From: JAAYAY01 sp964429355
GTDB lineage: Bacteria; Planctomycetota; Planctomycetia; Pirellulales; Thermoguttaceae
DNA length: 11,895 bases
NCBI GenBank assembly: GCA_964429355.1
Contig: CAYSCH010000296.1
Span: 1 to 11,895 of the forward strand
Direction of reading: 5' to 3'
Made by a program: the position numbers and the translations under genes. Each line of letters starts with the position of its first letter. Within the stretch, counting starts at the first letter, position 1. The notes under the pieces were generated by a model. That model saw only the letters and a program-made list of their open reading frames with translations, was not told the DNA's origin and searched no databases. Of this stretch, positions 1 through 5,725 are shown in pieces.

Positions 1-214
1 GCAACAGGGCCGACTATAGCGACTGCCATGCTCAGATGCGTTACAATGCCTGACGTCCGGAGTGGAGTTGGCAGCAGAGATGGTCTTCCAGCGCTTGGCA
101 TTTTCGACCTTGCGTCGCTGCGAGTCGATTTGGCCGGAGTTGCCGGCGGCCGAATGTGGAGGGGTGGATTGGTTTGCGGAGAGTCGGGTACAGGACGGGA
201 AAGGATGGGTGGGC

Positions 215-2293
215 ATGCCTCGTAATTGGCGAACGGTGCCGGGGCTCTTGATCGGGGTTGTCGTTCTCTGGGTTATCTGCTGGCAACTCCAGGGGCCGCT
301 GCGCGGAACGGCGACGTGTTGCATCATCAGCTACTTGCTCTTGGCGGCACAGGCGGCGATCTATCCAGGTTGGCTGGCCACGGCGGCAGACGGCGTCGGG
401 GAAGACGGAACCACTGGTTGGAGCCGTCTGGGACGGGTTCTGACGATTGTTGGGATGCATGTCGGCATCGTGTTGGGAGCCCTGGACGTCTATGGCGGTC
501 GACACGTCGGTTTGGGTGCCTTTTTCCCCATGGTTGGGGCGGATCTGCAACTGGTCGACGTGGGCCATGGAATACGCCAGTTCGTCGGCCATGCACTGAC
601 CGGTACGGCGATTGGCGGACTGATCGCACTTCTGGCGGGGTCGACACTCGGGCGGAGTTTTGCGATTGTGCTCGGCGGGAGCATTGGCTGGTTTCTTGGA
701 ATTGCCGTGTGCTTTCTGTCGCGAGACGCGCAGTCGCCGACCGTCACATGGATTGCCCTGGCCTGGCTCATCCTCGGCGTGTTGTTGGGGTGTCTATGGG
801 GGAACCGGATCGCCGGATTCGGACGGCTGGCACGACGTTGGGCGGGAATTGTCTCGCTGCCCGCGTTTGCGGTGGCAAGCTGGAAATGGGCCATTCTTAG
901 TCAACACTTCGCGTTTGACCCCTCACGCGTTCCAACTCTCACGATGTTCCAGAGGCTGGAGATTGCATGGCGTTGGAATGGCGGCGCACTGACATTCGTG
1001 CTGTTGTCGAGCGGCGTATTGGCCGGCGGGCTGGGGGCGTTGGTCGCATCGGAGGTCTTCCGTCGGCGAACCGGAGTTGCAGCAGATAGGGTATGCGCGC
1101 GCCGGCGTTTGTGGCCAGTGGCGTGGGCGATGGCAGGCATCTTGCTGGCGGTTTCGGCGACGCGTCTTTGGCACGAAAGACTTCAAGAGCTCGAGCTTGT
1201 AGCAACGTTGCCGGAGAATCAATTTGGCTTCAGGACAGGGCCAGAGGGCAACTGCGTTGTCGCGCTTTCGTACAGAGATGTATGGCGTCAGGACTTGCAC
1301 GGCTCGTATCAGCAAACGGGAGCAGGCAAAGCGGTTTTTGGGATCACTCGTGCTCTTGGATCGCAACCACCGGCTGAGATCGTTGTGTCGGTCGGCGCCG
1401 GCGGCGTATATGAATCGTCGGGCGCAGGAGACGGCTTCGTGATTTCGCGGGACGGTCGGCGATTGGCCTGGGTGGTGACCACGCGAAGCGAGATACGTGA
1501 CGCCCAAGGCCGCCGGTTTTCGACCACCAGCAAAATCGGCGTCGGTGATCTTGATACGGCGACCGTCTTAGCGGAAGTCGAGATGTCGGGCAGTGCCGAG
1601 TTTCTCACGCTTTCTCCGAAAGGCGATCGGGTGGCGATCTGGCTGGCCGGGGAATGGGTGGTTTACGATACCGACGGCCTCCGAGAGATCGCACGTTGGG
1701 ATGCTGGAAACCAATCCAACTATTCCTTCAAGCAGGTGCCCTTCCCGGGAGCGTTTTCGCCGGACGGGGGCCTTTTCGCACATTTGGTCTTTGACCATGA
1801 AGGCAGCGACGCGCCGTGGCGATTGGATGTTCGTAAAGTGGGTGCCGGCGAACCGGCATCTGCCAGGCTGCAGCCTGGCAGATGGATCGCCGTTGCCTTT
1901 CAAGATTCCTCTAAAGTCATCCTGGCTGGGGAGAAGCGTTGCCTTGCGTGGCGAGTGGATCCGGATGACCGCCTGGAACTCACCCATTCCCTTGCGTGGG
2001 GGCCGTTTCAGTTCACCTGCTCCGCTTTGTCGCTGGATGGCAGGGTGGTGATTGGAAGGGGCATCGTCCCGGGCCACTCCTACCAACAATTCGCCGGGCA
2101 TCTGCTTCGGCTGCCCGACGGCGCCTTTCTCGGACGAATACCGCAGCGACCCGATCCGCACTTTGGATGCTCCCTTTCGCCTGACGGCACGTGCTTCGTC
2201 CAAAAATCCTATAGCGACGAACTCAAGGTTTGGCGGATGACGGCGCGACAATTGAGGGGACTGGAGCAGGACGACCGGGCTCGTGAGCGTTGA
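215..2293 (+). CDS. Polytopic membrane protein with C-terminal WD40/beta-propeller-like domain
   Basis: Function unknown. The first ~320 residues contain about nine hydrophobic segments (roughly residues 9-24, 33-50, 72-90, 126-142, 149-168, 177-195, 210-228, 259-279 and 300-316), so this half should sit in the inner membrane. The remaining ~370 residues are soluble and carry spaced beta-propeller-like motifs: SRDGRRLAW near 441, LSPKGDRVAIW near 507, FSPDGG near 534, LSLDGR near 605, and LSPDGT followed by LKVWRM near 645-665. This suggests WD40-type blades acting as a binding scaffold. I chose the ATG at 215 because AAGGA lies 9 nt upstream; an in-frame GTG at 62 and ATG at 80 would add up to 51 residues that look less protein-like and lack a good ribosome site. 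The gene stands alone. Residues 548-557 are encoded by a perfect palindrome. No catalytic motif is visible. Confidence is high that it is a gene and moderate for the propeller fold. Confidence 0.8.
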   Translation: MPRNWRTVPGLLIGVVVLWVICWQLQGPLRGTATCCIISYLLLAAQAAIYPGWLATAADGVGEDGTTGWSRLGRVLTIVGMHVGIVLGALDVYGGRHVGLGAFFPMVGADLQLVDVGHGIRQFVGHALTGTAIGGLIALLAGSTLGRSFAIVLGGSIGWFLGIAVCFLSRDAQSPTVTWIALAWLILGVLLGCLWGNRIAGFGRLARRWAGIVSLPAFAVASWKWAILSQHFAFDPSRVPTLTMFQRLEIAWRWNGGALTFVLLSSGVLAGGLGALVASEVFRRRTGVAADRVCARRRLWPVAWAMAGILLAVSATRLWHERLQELELVATLPENQFGFRTGPEGNCVVALSYRDVWRQDLHGSYQQTGAGKAVFGITRALGSQPPAEIVVSVGAGGVYESSGAGDGFVISRDGRRLAWVVTTRSEIRDAQGRRFSTTSKIGVGDLDTATVLAEVEMSGSAEFLTLSPKGDRVAIWLAGEWVVYDTDGLREIARWDAGNQSNYSFKQVPFPGAFSPDGGLFAHLVFDHEGSDAPWRLDVRKVGAGEPASARLQPGRWIAVAFQDSSKVILAGEKRCLAWRVDPDDRLELTHSLAWGPFQFTCSALSLDGRVVIGRGIVPGHSYQQFAGHLLRLPDGAFLGRIPQRPDPHFGCSLSPDGTCFVQKSYSDELKVWRMTARQLRGLEQDDRARER
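1843..1858. repeat. Small inverted repeat (6-bp arms, CGAA loop) inside CDS
   Basis: TGCCGG at 1843-1848 and CCGGCA at 1853-1858 are separated by CGAA. The hairpin abuts and shares two bases with the larger palindrome that follows, giving two tandem foldable elements within the reading frame of the membrane/WD40-like gene. Confidence 0.55.
1857..1884. repeat. Perfect 28-bp palindrome inside CDS
   Basis: The left arm CATCTGCCAGGCTG (1857-1870) is followed directly by its exact reverse complement (1871-1884), so there are 14 pairs and no spacer. It is read in frame as residues 548-557 of the membrane/WD40-like protein (ASARLQPGRW). Symmetry of this length is unlikely by chance in coding DNA and suggests an inserted palindromic element that kept the frame open. 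Confidence 0.85.
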
Positions 2294-2334
2294 AAAGGGG
2301 CCAGCCACCAGATTTGGCGCGTATGGGCAATATA

Positions 2335-2356
2335 AGGCATGCTATCGGTTATGCCT
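2335..2356. repeat. Hairpin at the 3' end of the transposase remnant
   Basis: AGGCAT (2335-2340) and ATGCCT (2351-2356) flank a 10-nt loop. The element spans the stop codon of the minus-strand transposase remnant. REP-associated transposases are usually bordered by such hairpins, so this may be a decayed one, but the stem is short. Confidence 0.3.
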
Positions 2357-2558
2357 GCGAGTCGTTCCTTGGCCTCTCACGCGGCCGAAGTGTCGATTCG
2401 AGTCCTAGGTGCTTCGCCGCCGGCGCGATCCAATCGGCATCGCCCAGGGGACAGCCGCGATTCACACAGAGACGCAACGCCTCCAGTTCCGTCTCGGCCT
2501 GCGATCGGTTGGCCCACAGACGGATAACCGTCTGCTCGGGAATCAACGCCGAAGAATT
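2349..2558 (-). pseudogene. C-terminal remnant of REP-associated tyrosine transposase (Y1/IS200-like)
   Basis: Read on the minus strand, this stretch encodes about 69 residues that resemble the C-terminal tail of REP-associated tyrosine transposases. It has the motif LEALRLCVNRGCPLGD, then W, then KHLGLESTLRPRERPR, matching the family pattern of LEALRRSVxRGxPFGD-W followed by a basic LGLExTLRPRGRPRK end. The catalytic parts (HUH motif and active-site tyrosine) lie upstream in intact members and are absent here. Further upstream the frame runs into the promoter of the plus-strand toxin operon and loses resemblance. It is therefore a 5'-deleted fragment and not an active gene. The exact left boundary of homology is uncertain; the clearest part is 2349-2520. 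Identification is from remembered family motifs. Confidence 0.7.
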
Positions 2559-2583
2559 CACATGGTCACATGGCCCAAAGTCG

Positions 2584-2611
2584 TTGACTTTCAGTGTCAA
2601 TATAGTATCAT
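2584..2611 (+). promoter_or_regulatory. Sigma70-type promoter of the toxin-antitoxin-peptidase operon
   Basis: A -35 box TTGACT (2584-2589) and a -10 box TATCAT (2606-2611) each match the consensus at five of six positions, with a 16-nt spacer. Transcription would start near 2618, about 50 nt before the toxin start codon. The stretch is AT-rich within GC-rich surroundings. TTGAC at 2584-2588 and GTCAA at 2596-2600 form a second inverted repeat overlapping the -35 box. Confidence 0.65.
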
Positions 2612-2618
2612 ATGATAC
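2605..2618. promoter_or_regulatory. 14-bp palindromic operator over the -10 box
   Basis: GTATCATATGATAC is a perfect palindrome that completely covers the -10 hexamer. MqsA-type antitoxins repress their own operon by binding palindromes in the promoter, so this is the natural candidate operator for the HTH antitoxin encoded downstream. It differs in sequence from the E. coli mqsRA operator, which is expected for a distant homologue. Binding is inferred. Confidence 0.6.
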
Positions 2619-2667
2619 CGGCGTTTGCGGCAGAGCATCAGGAACAGGATCGATCAGGACCGAGTCG

Positions 2668-3003
2668 ATGGCCGCGAAGCAGACCGATGCTGGAAAGCTC
2701 GCAGAAATACGTCGGCTCGCGGCAGACCCGCGCCGGGTCCGGGTGACCAAGACCGTTCAATTTGACCTGATGGCTCACCGGCTGACCAAGGCCGACGTTT
2801 GCGACGAAATCATCGCCTGGATCGACCGCGGCGAGCCCGTCAAGGAAGTCGTGCTCCACAGCTTTCCAAGTCTCGTCGGCCAGACGGCCTATGAGATCAA
2901 GCCTCGCATGAGGAACACCCTCTTCTACATCAAGGTCACTCTGGTTGAGTTGGGGAAGCCGGGCGAGTACATGCTCGTCGTTTCGGCGCACCCGGACCAT
3001 TGA
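2668..3003 (+). CDS. mqsR: MqsR-family toxin (RelE-like mRNA interferase)
   Basis: This 111-residue protein fits the MqsR family, ribosome-independent mRNA-cleaving toxins of type II toxin-antitoxin systems. Residues 41-111 can be aligned by eye with E. coli MqsR: VCDEII corresponds to MCNVII, and LFYIKVTL to QVYLKITV. The residues important for MqsR activity have counterparts: K59 for Lys56, Q72 for Gln68 and Y87 for Tyr81. The start is the ATG at 2668, with AGGA at 2656-2659 eight nt upstream. The open frame continues upstream to 2290, but that extension crosses the promoter and transposase remnant and is not plausible protein. The toxin comes first and the antitoxin follows after 32 bp, the same order as E. 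coli mqsRA. Family assignment is fairly secure; cleavage activity and sequence preference are inferred. Confidence 0.85.
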   Translation: MAAKQTDAGKLAEIRRLAADPRRVRVTKTVQFDLMAHRLTKADVCDEIIAWIDRGEPVKEVVLHSFPSLVGQTAYEIKPRMRNTLFYIKVTLVELGKPGEYMLVVSAHPDH

Positions 3004-3035
3004 CAGACGCGACGACCTGATTGAAAGAGACGACC

Positions 3036-3614
3036 ATGACCAGCACCCAATGCCCGCTTTGTGGTAACCAGACCCTGGAACACAAGCACGGCGAGTACCG
3101 TTTTGAGCCGCCGCAAAACGTCCCCGGCGGCACCATGATCATCGCCAATGCCACCTGGGACGCGTGCACCCGTTGTGGTGAAGAGATACTGCCGGACGAA
3201 TTGACCAGAGCCATCGAAGCTGAGCGGTACCGGCGACTGGGGTTGCTCCCGCCATTGGAGATCCGGCAGGTGCGGCAGAAGACCGGCTTGTCGGCCGTTG
3301 ACATGGCCAACCTGCTCGGCGTGGGGGAGAAGAGCTACACGCGTTGGGAGAACGGCCGGTCCATCCAGAACAGGTCGAACGACACGCTGATTCGACTGCT
3401 GGACAAGAACGCCGACGCACTGGTGATCGTGGATGCCGAACGCAAGCCGGATCGCGATAAACGGCTCTCCCAGTATGTGAGTGGATTGCGGACGCTCAAA
3501 GGCCAACGCCAGCATGGGATGGCCGCACACGGCGGTGACCTCGGCCTGGCGAACACGGAAAGCCTTCGCCGGCGACTGCGTGAAATCGTAGCTGCGCAGG
3601 GGAAGAAGAAATGA
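3036..3614 (+). CDS. mqsA: MqsA-like antitoxin, zinc finger plus Xre-type HTH, with C-terminal extension
   Basis: This 192-residue protein should neutralise the upstream toxin and repress the operon. The N-terminal YgiT-type zinc-binding domain has C6-x2-C9 and C44-x2-C47, the cysteine arrangement of MqsA. A helix-turn-helix follows at about residues 75-115 (VRQKTGLSAVDMANLLGV, then SYTRWENGR), close to the E. coli MqsA helices (VRKKLSLTQKEASEIFGG and the SRYEKG turn). E. coli MqsA has 131 residues; here about 65 extra residues follow the HTH, ending in a basic tail (LRRRLREIVAAQGKKK). The start is the ATG at 3036 behind GAAAGAGA; an in-frame TTG at 3021 is a weaker alternative. Its stop overlaps the next start codon (ATGA at 3611-3614), so translation of the peptidase is probably coupled to it. 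Confidence 0.85.
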   Translation: MTSTQCPLCGNQTLEHKHGEYRFEPPQNVPGGTMIIANATWDACTRCGEEILPDELTRAIEAERYRRLGLLPPLEIRQVRQKTGLSAVDMANLLGVGEKSYTRWENGRSIQNRSNDTLIRLLDKNADALVIVDAERKPDRDKRLSQYVSGLRTLKGQRQHGMAAHGGDLGLANTESLRRRLREIVAAQGKKK

Positions 3615-4459
3615 CAACGTTCAACGCAACCTACCTGGAAATCGAGCCTCGTGAACTGGTCACCTACCTCCTTCGCGAGTCGGGGCAGTTTGAGCGAGAG
3701 TCAGTGAATACGGCTCATCTGCTGGACTTTCTTGGGCTCGATTACGTCAGCTTCAACTTCGACCTCGAACTTCCGCAGGAAGCCAGGCAAACGGTTGGCG
3801 ACGCGCGCCCGAGGGCACTCATCTCGTTTGGGGACCGGATTATCGCGACGGATTCAGAACTGGACGAGGAGCGAACGCGGTTCAGCATCTTGCATGAGGT
3901 GGGGCATTTCGTCCTTCCTCACCACGAGCACTCGCTCTATGTCTGCGACGACATCGGGCTGAGCCCCTCAACTCGGCTGGTGTTCGAGAAGGAAGCCAGC
4001 CAGTTCGCCGCGGACCTGCTCTTCCTGGGGGATCGATTCGCCCTAGAGGCCAACAGCCGCGCCATCAACGCCGCAACCGTCAAAGAGTTGGCCACGAAGT
4101 ACGGTGCATCCTTCGAGGCGACGGCACGCCGTATGGTCGAGAAGAGCTTCCGGCCGTGCATGCTGGTCGTTTTCAAGAAGGAGCCTCGACAGAGCGGCGC
4201 TGAATTGGGCCAGCCGCCCGCCTGGTCCGTCCGCGACTGCATTGCCTCGGCAACGTTCAAGACCCAATACTTCGAGAGCGTCTCCGGGGTCGTTCCGCCT
4301 GAGGTGGTGGCAGCGGTTGCCCAGCCCGGCCGCGACATCGCCATTGGCCACAAGATCGAAGTCGCCGTGCGATCATCGAATGACCAGCAGGAATTCCAAT
4401 TTATCGCGGAATTCTTCAGCAACACGTATAGCATCTTTTGTCTGCTCGCGCCGAAATAG
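3611..4459 (+). CDS. ImmA/IrrE-family metallo-endopeptidase (COG2856, M78-like)
   Basis: This 282-residue zinc peptidase candidate has the HEXXH signature H95-E-V-G-H99 within FSILHEVGHFVLPHH. Downstream, EKEASQFAADLL (126-137) resembles the family's E-x-EAxxFAxxLL block, in which a glutamate supplies the third zinc ligand (E126 or E128). Relatives such as ImmA of ICEBs1 and IrrE/PprI of Deinococcus cleave Xre-type repressors and so relieve repression under stress. The gene overlaps the antitoxin gene by 4 nt and is the last of the operon, so the HTH antitoxin is the obvious candidate substrate; this is inferred. The part after residue ~170 (to 282) is less familiar and may be a sensor or substrate-binding domain. 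There is no signal peptide, so it is expected to be cytoplasmic. Confidence 0.85.
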   Translation: MTTFNATYLEIEPRELVTYLLRESGQFERESVNTAHLLDFLGLDYVSFNFDLELPQEARQTVGDARPRALISFGDRIIATDSELDEERTRFSILHEVGHFVLPHHEHSLYVCDDIGLSPSTRLVFEKEASQFAADLLFLGDRFALEANSRAINAATVKELATKYGASFEATARRMVEKSFRPCMLVVFKKEPRQSGAELGQPPAWSVRDCIASATFKTQYFESVSGVVPPEVVAAVAQPGRDIAIGHKIEVAVRSSNDQQEFQFIAEFFSNTYSIFCLLAPK

Positions 4460-4491
4460 GACGCGAAGCCGAGGTTGATCGGCAAGAGAGC

Positions 4492-4516
4492 GCCACCCAC
4501 GTGGCTGGCACCTTTT
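4492..4516. terminator. Possible bidirectional terminator between convergent genes
   Basis: An 18-bp imperfect palindrome (GCCACCCACGTGGCTGGC, 4492-4509, one mismatched pair) lies in the 60 bp between the convergent stops of the peptidase and phosphatase genes. On the plus strand it is followed by ACCTTTTC, a weak T-tract. The position is right but the tract is short. Confidence 0.4.
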
Positions 4517-4519
4517 CGG

Positions 4520-4966
4520 TTAAGCCGCAGCTTCGGACGTCTGCAATCGCCTCACCAGGTCCCGGACCTTCTCTTCGAGAATTGGCAGCGCCTCCTCGGG
4601 CGGGGCGCAGTCGATATCGTCGATCTGCCAGTACTCGATCTGGTCGGCCCAGAGGGGGAACTTGTCGATCATCATCGCCCGATGCTCCGCCTCCTTCACC
4701 GCGATCACCAGATCGCAGTTGCCGAGATCCCGCGCGGTAAGCTGTTTCGGATCCCGCTGCTCTCCGTCGACGGGAATGCCTCGGCGATTGAGAGCATCGA
4801 TCGAGTAGTGAGAAAGCCGCTCGAGGTCCGGCCACTTGTCCACGGCAAGCCCGCGCGAATCGGCCTGCCACGGCAGCCCCTCCTGCTCGACCAACCAGTT
4901 GAAGAAATGCTCGGCAAACCGGCTGCGATAGTAATTCGCCGAACACAGAAAGAGGACTCGCTTCAT
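4520..4966 (-). CDS. Low-molecular-weight phosphotyrosine phosphatase family protein
   Basis: This 148-residue protein begins with VLFLCSANYYRSRFAE, the P-loop of the low-molecular-weight protein tyrosine phosphatase fold: C8-x5-R14-S15 provides the nucleophilic cysteine and phosphate-binding arginine. The strand CDLVIAV near 84-90 and the acidic segment WQIDDIDC (113-120) match the rest of the fold; D116 or D117 may take the role of the general acid, although the usual DPY motif is absent. The length is normal for the family. Substrates could be phosphotyrosine or phosphoarginine proteins or another phospho-ester, and arsenate reductases share the fold, so the reaction is not fixed. It converges on the toxin-antitoxin-peptidase operon with a 60-bp gap; no co-transcription is possible. 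The upstream ribosome site is weak (GATGAG just before the ATG). Confidence 0.8.
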   Translation of the reverse strand: MKRVLFLCSANYYRSRFAEHFFNWLVEQEGLPWQADSRGLAVDKWPDLERLSHYSIDALNRRGIPVDGEQRDPKQLTARDLGNCDLVIAVKEAEHRAMMIDKFPLWADQIEYWQIDDIDCAPPEEALPILEEKVRDLVRRLQTSEAAA

Positions 4967-5228
4967 CTCATCGATCTCACGCCAGGGGAACGGAAAGTGC
5001 TCTTTCTACCCTTTCCGCTGAGGAACGCAAGCCCGAATCGGTTGCTCCCACTCCCCCTCAGGAGGGTAGTCTTGCCGTTACGACGCCCGTTCGAACCGAT
5101 TGGCTGCTCAGACCAAGGGCGGAAAACCGGTATGGTCCGAAATGCCTCTGGTATTGGCGGCGTGCGAATGGCCCTGCAGGATTTGGGGAGAGATGACAAG
5201 CAGACGTGTCACTCGACCTCAAGAAACA

Positions 5229-5259
5229 GAGAAGCCCGCACCACAGCGGCGGGCTTCTC
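5229..5259 (-). terminator. Strong 11-bp hairpin, terminator-like on the minus strand
   Basis: GAGAAGCCCGC (5229-5239) pairs perfectly with GCGGGCTTCTC (5249-5259) around a 9-nt loop. Read on the minus strand the stem is followed by TGTTTCTT, as in an intrinsic terminator; on the plus strand the flank is GATCGAGTTG, which is not U-rich. No minus-strand gene is visible upstream (above 5260), so it may terminate an unseen small RNA or be left from a lost gene. Confidence 0.5.
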
Positions 5260-5655
5260 GGATCGAGTTGTCTGAGTGAAGGGGCGCTACGCCGATTGGG
5301 GTCACCTGCTGCCCATGTTTCCTAGTGAGCAAGCGGTAGAACCAGGTGTGTCGGCCCTCACTCTCGGCTGGCCAGCCACTAGAAGTTTATCGCCGCCGTG
5401 CAGGCTCGACAATCACCCCGGATGGGTTAGATCTTCTGGATGCGGAACAGGCTGCGCGGGGGGCAGGTTTTGACCTTACGGATCCACTGGTTTCAGGTGG
5501 GACTTCTCCAGACCCGTGGGACCCTGTTACTCCGGCGGGCAGAGTCGGATCTGCCGTAACTTGTTGCGAATGAGCATGTTACGTTTCGGGAGCGCCCAAT
5601 GTCTGAGAAGGAGCCGGCGGGGCCGGAAAGTCTTCACAACTCTGGACGCGTAGGG

Positions 5656-5686
5656 CGCTGCCCTGGTACAGTGCCAGGATCCAGCG
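5656..5686 (+). promoter_or_regulatory. Imperfect hairpin in the leader of the glycosidase-like gene
   Basis: CGCTG (5656-5660) pairs with CAGCG (5682-5686), and CCTGG (5662-5666) with CCAGG (5674-5678), giving ten pairs with an internal bulge and a 7-nt loop. It ends 39 nt before the start codon at 5726. It could be a leader regulatory structure, or a decayed palindromic repeat since it shares the CCTGG/CCAGG core with the palindrome at 1857-1884. Confidence 0.3.
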
Positions 5687-5725
5687 GTCTTCCTCCCAAA
5701 AGTTCGACGAACAGGAGCCTCCTTG

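Larger units (their letters stand above)
4967..5725. other. 759-bp intergenic region without a convincing gene
   Basis: Short open frames exist here, for example on the plus strand at 5346-5573, but none has a recognisable domain or a good ribosome site. The visible content is a few hairpins: CCCTC/GAGGG at 5055-5066, the strong stem at 5229-5259, GGCTGGCCAGCC at 5366-5377 and the leader hairpin at 5656-5686. Promoters for the phosphatase (leftward) and the glycosidase-like gene (rightward) should lie here, but I see no clear consensus boxes. The sequence may be decayed coding DNA. Confidence 0.55.

Noticed and set aside
62..214. Earlier GTG/ATG starts (62, 80) for the membrane/WD40-like gene
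   Set aside because: They lack a good ribosome site and add a non-hydrophobic, atypical N-terminus; AAGGA precedes the ATG at 215.
2290..2667. N-terminal extension of the MqsR-type toxin frame
   Set aside because: The frame is open, but it crosses the antisense transposase remnant and the promoter. A good ribosome site and family length support the start at 2668.
5080..5110. tRNA T-loop-like string GTTCGAACC
   Set aside because: The flanking bases do not form a T stem, and no anticodon arm or acceptor stem can be drawn around it.
4963..5199. Minus-strand open frame of 78 codons just upstream of the phosphatase
   Set aside because: The string NGKTTLL is reminiscent of a P-loop but lacks the preceding GxxxxG pattern. 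The frame is short and arginine-rich, with no other support.
4475..5275. Plus-strand open frame of 266 codons across the phosphatase gene
   Set aside because: It is antisense to a gene with an intact P-loop and shows no recognisable domain. Its tail lies in the gene-free gap.
5346..5573. Small plus-strand open frame of 75 codons in the gene-free gap
   Set aside because: It has no ribosome site, domain or plausible partner. It may be decayed coding DNA but cannot be supported.
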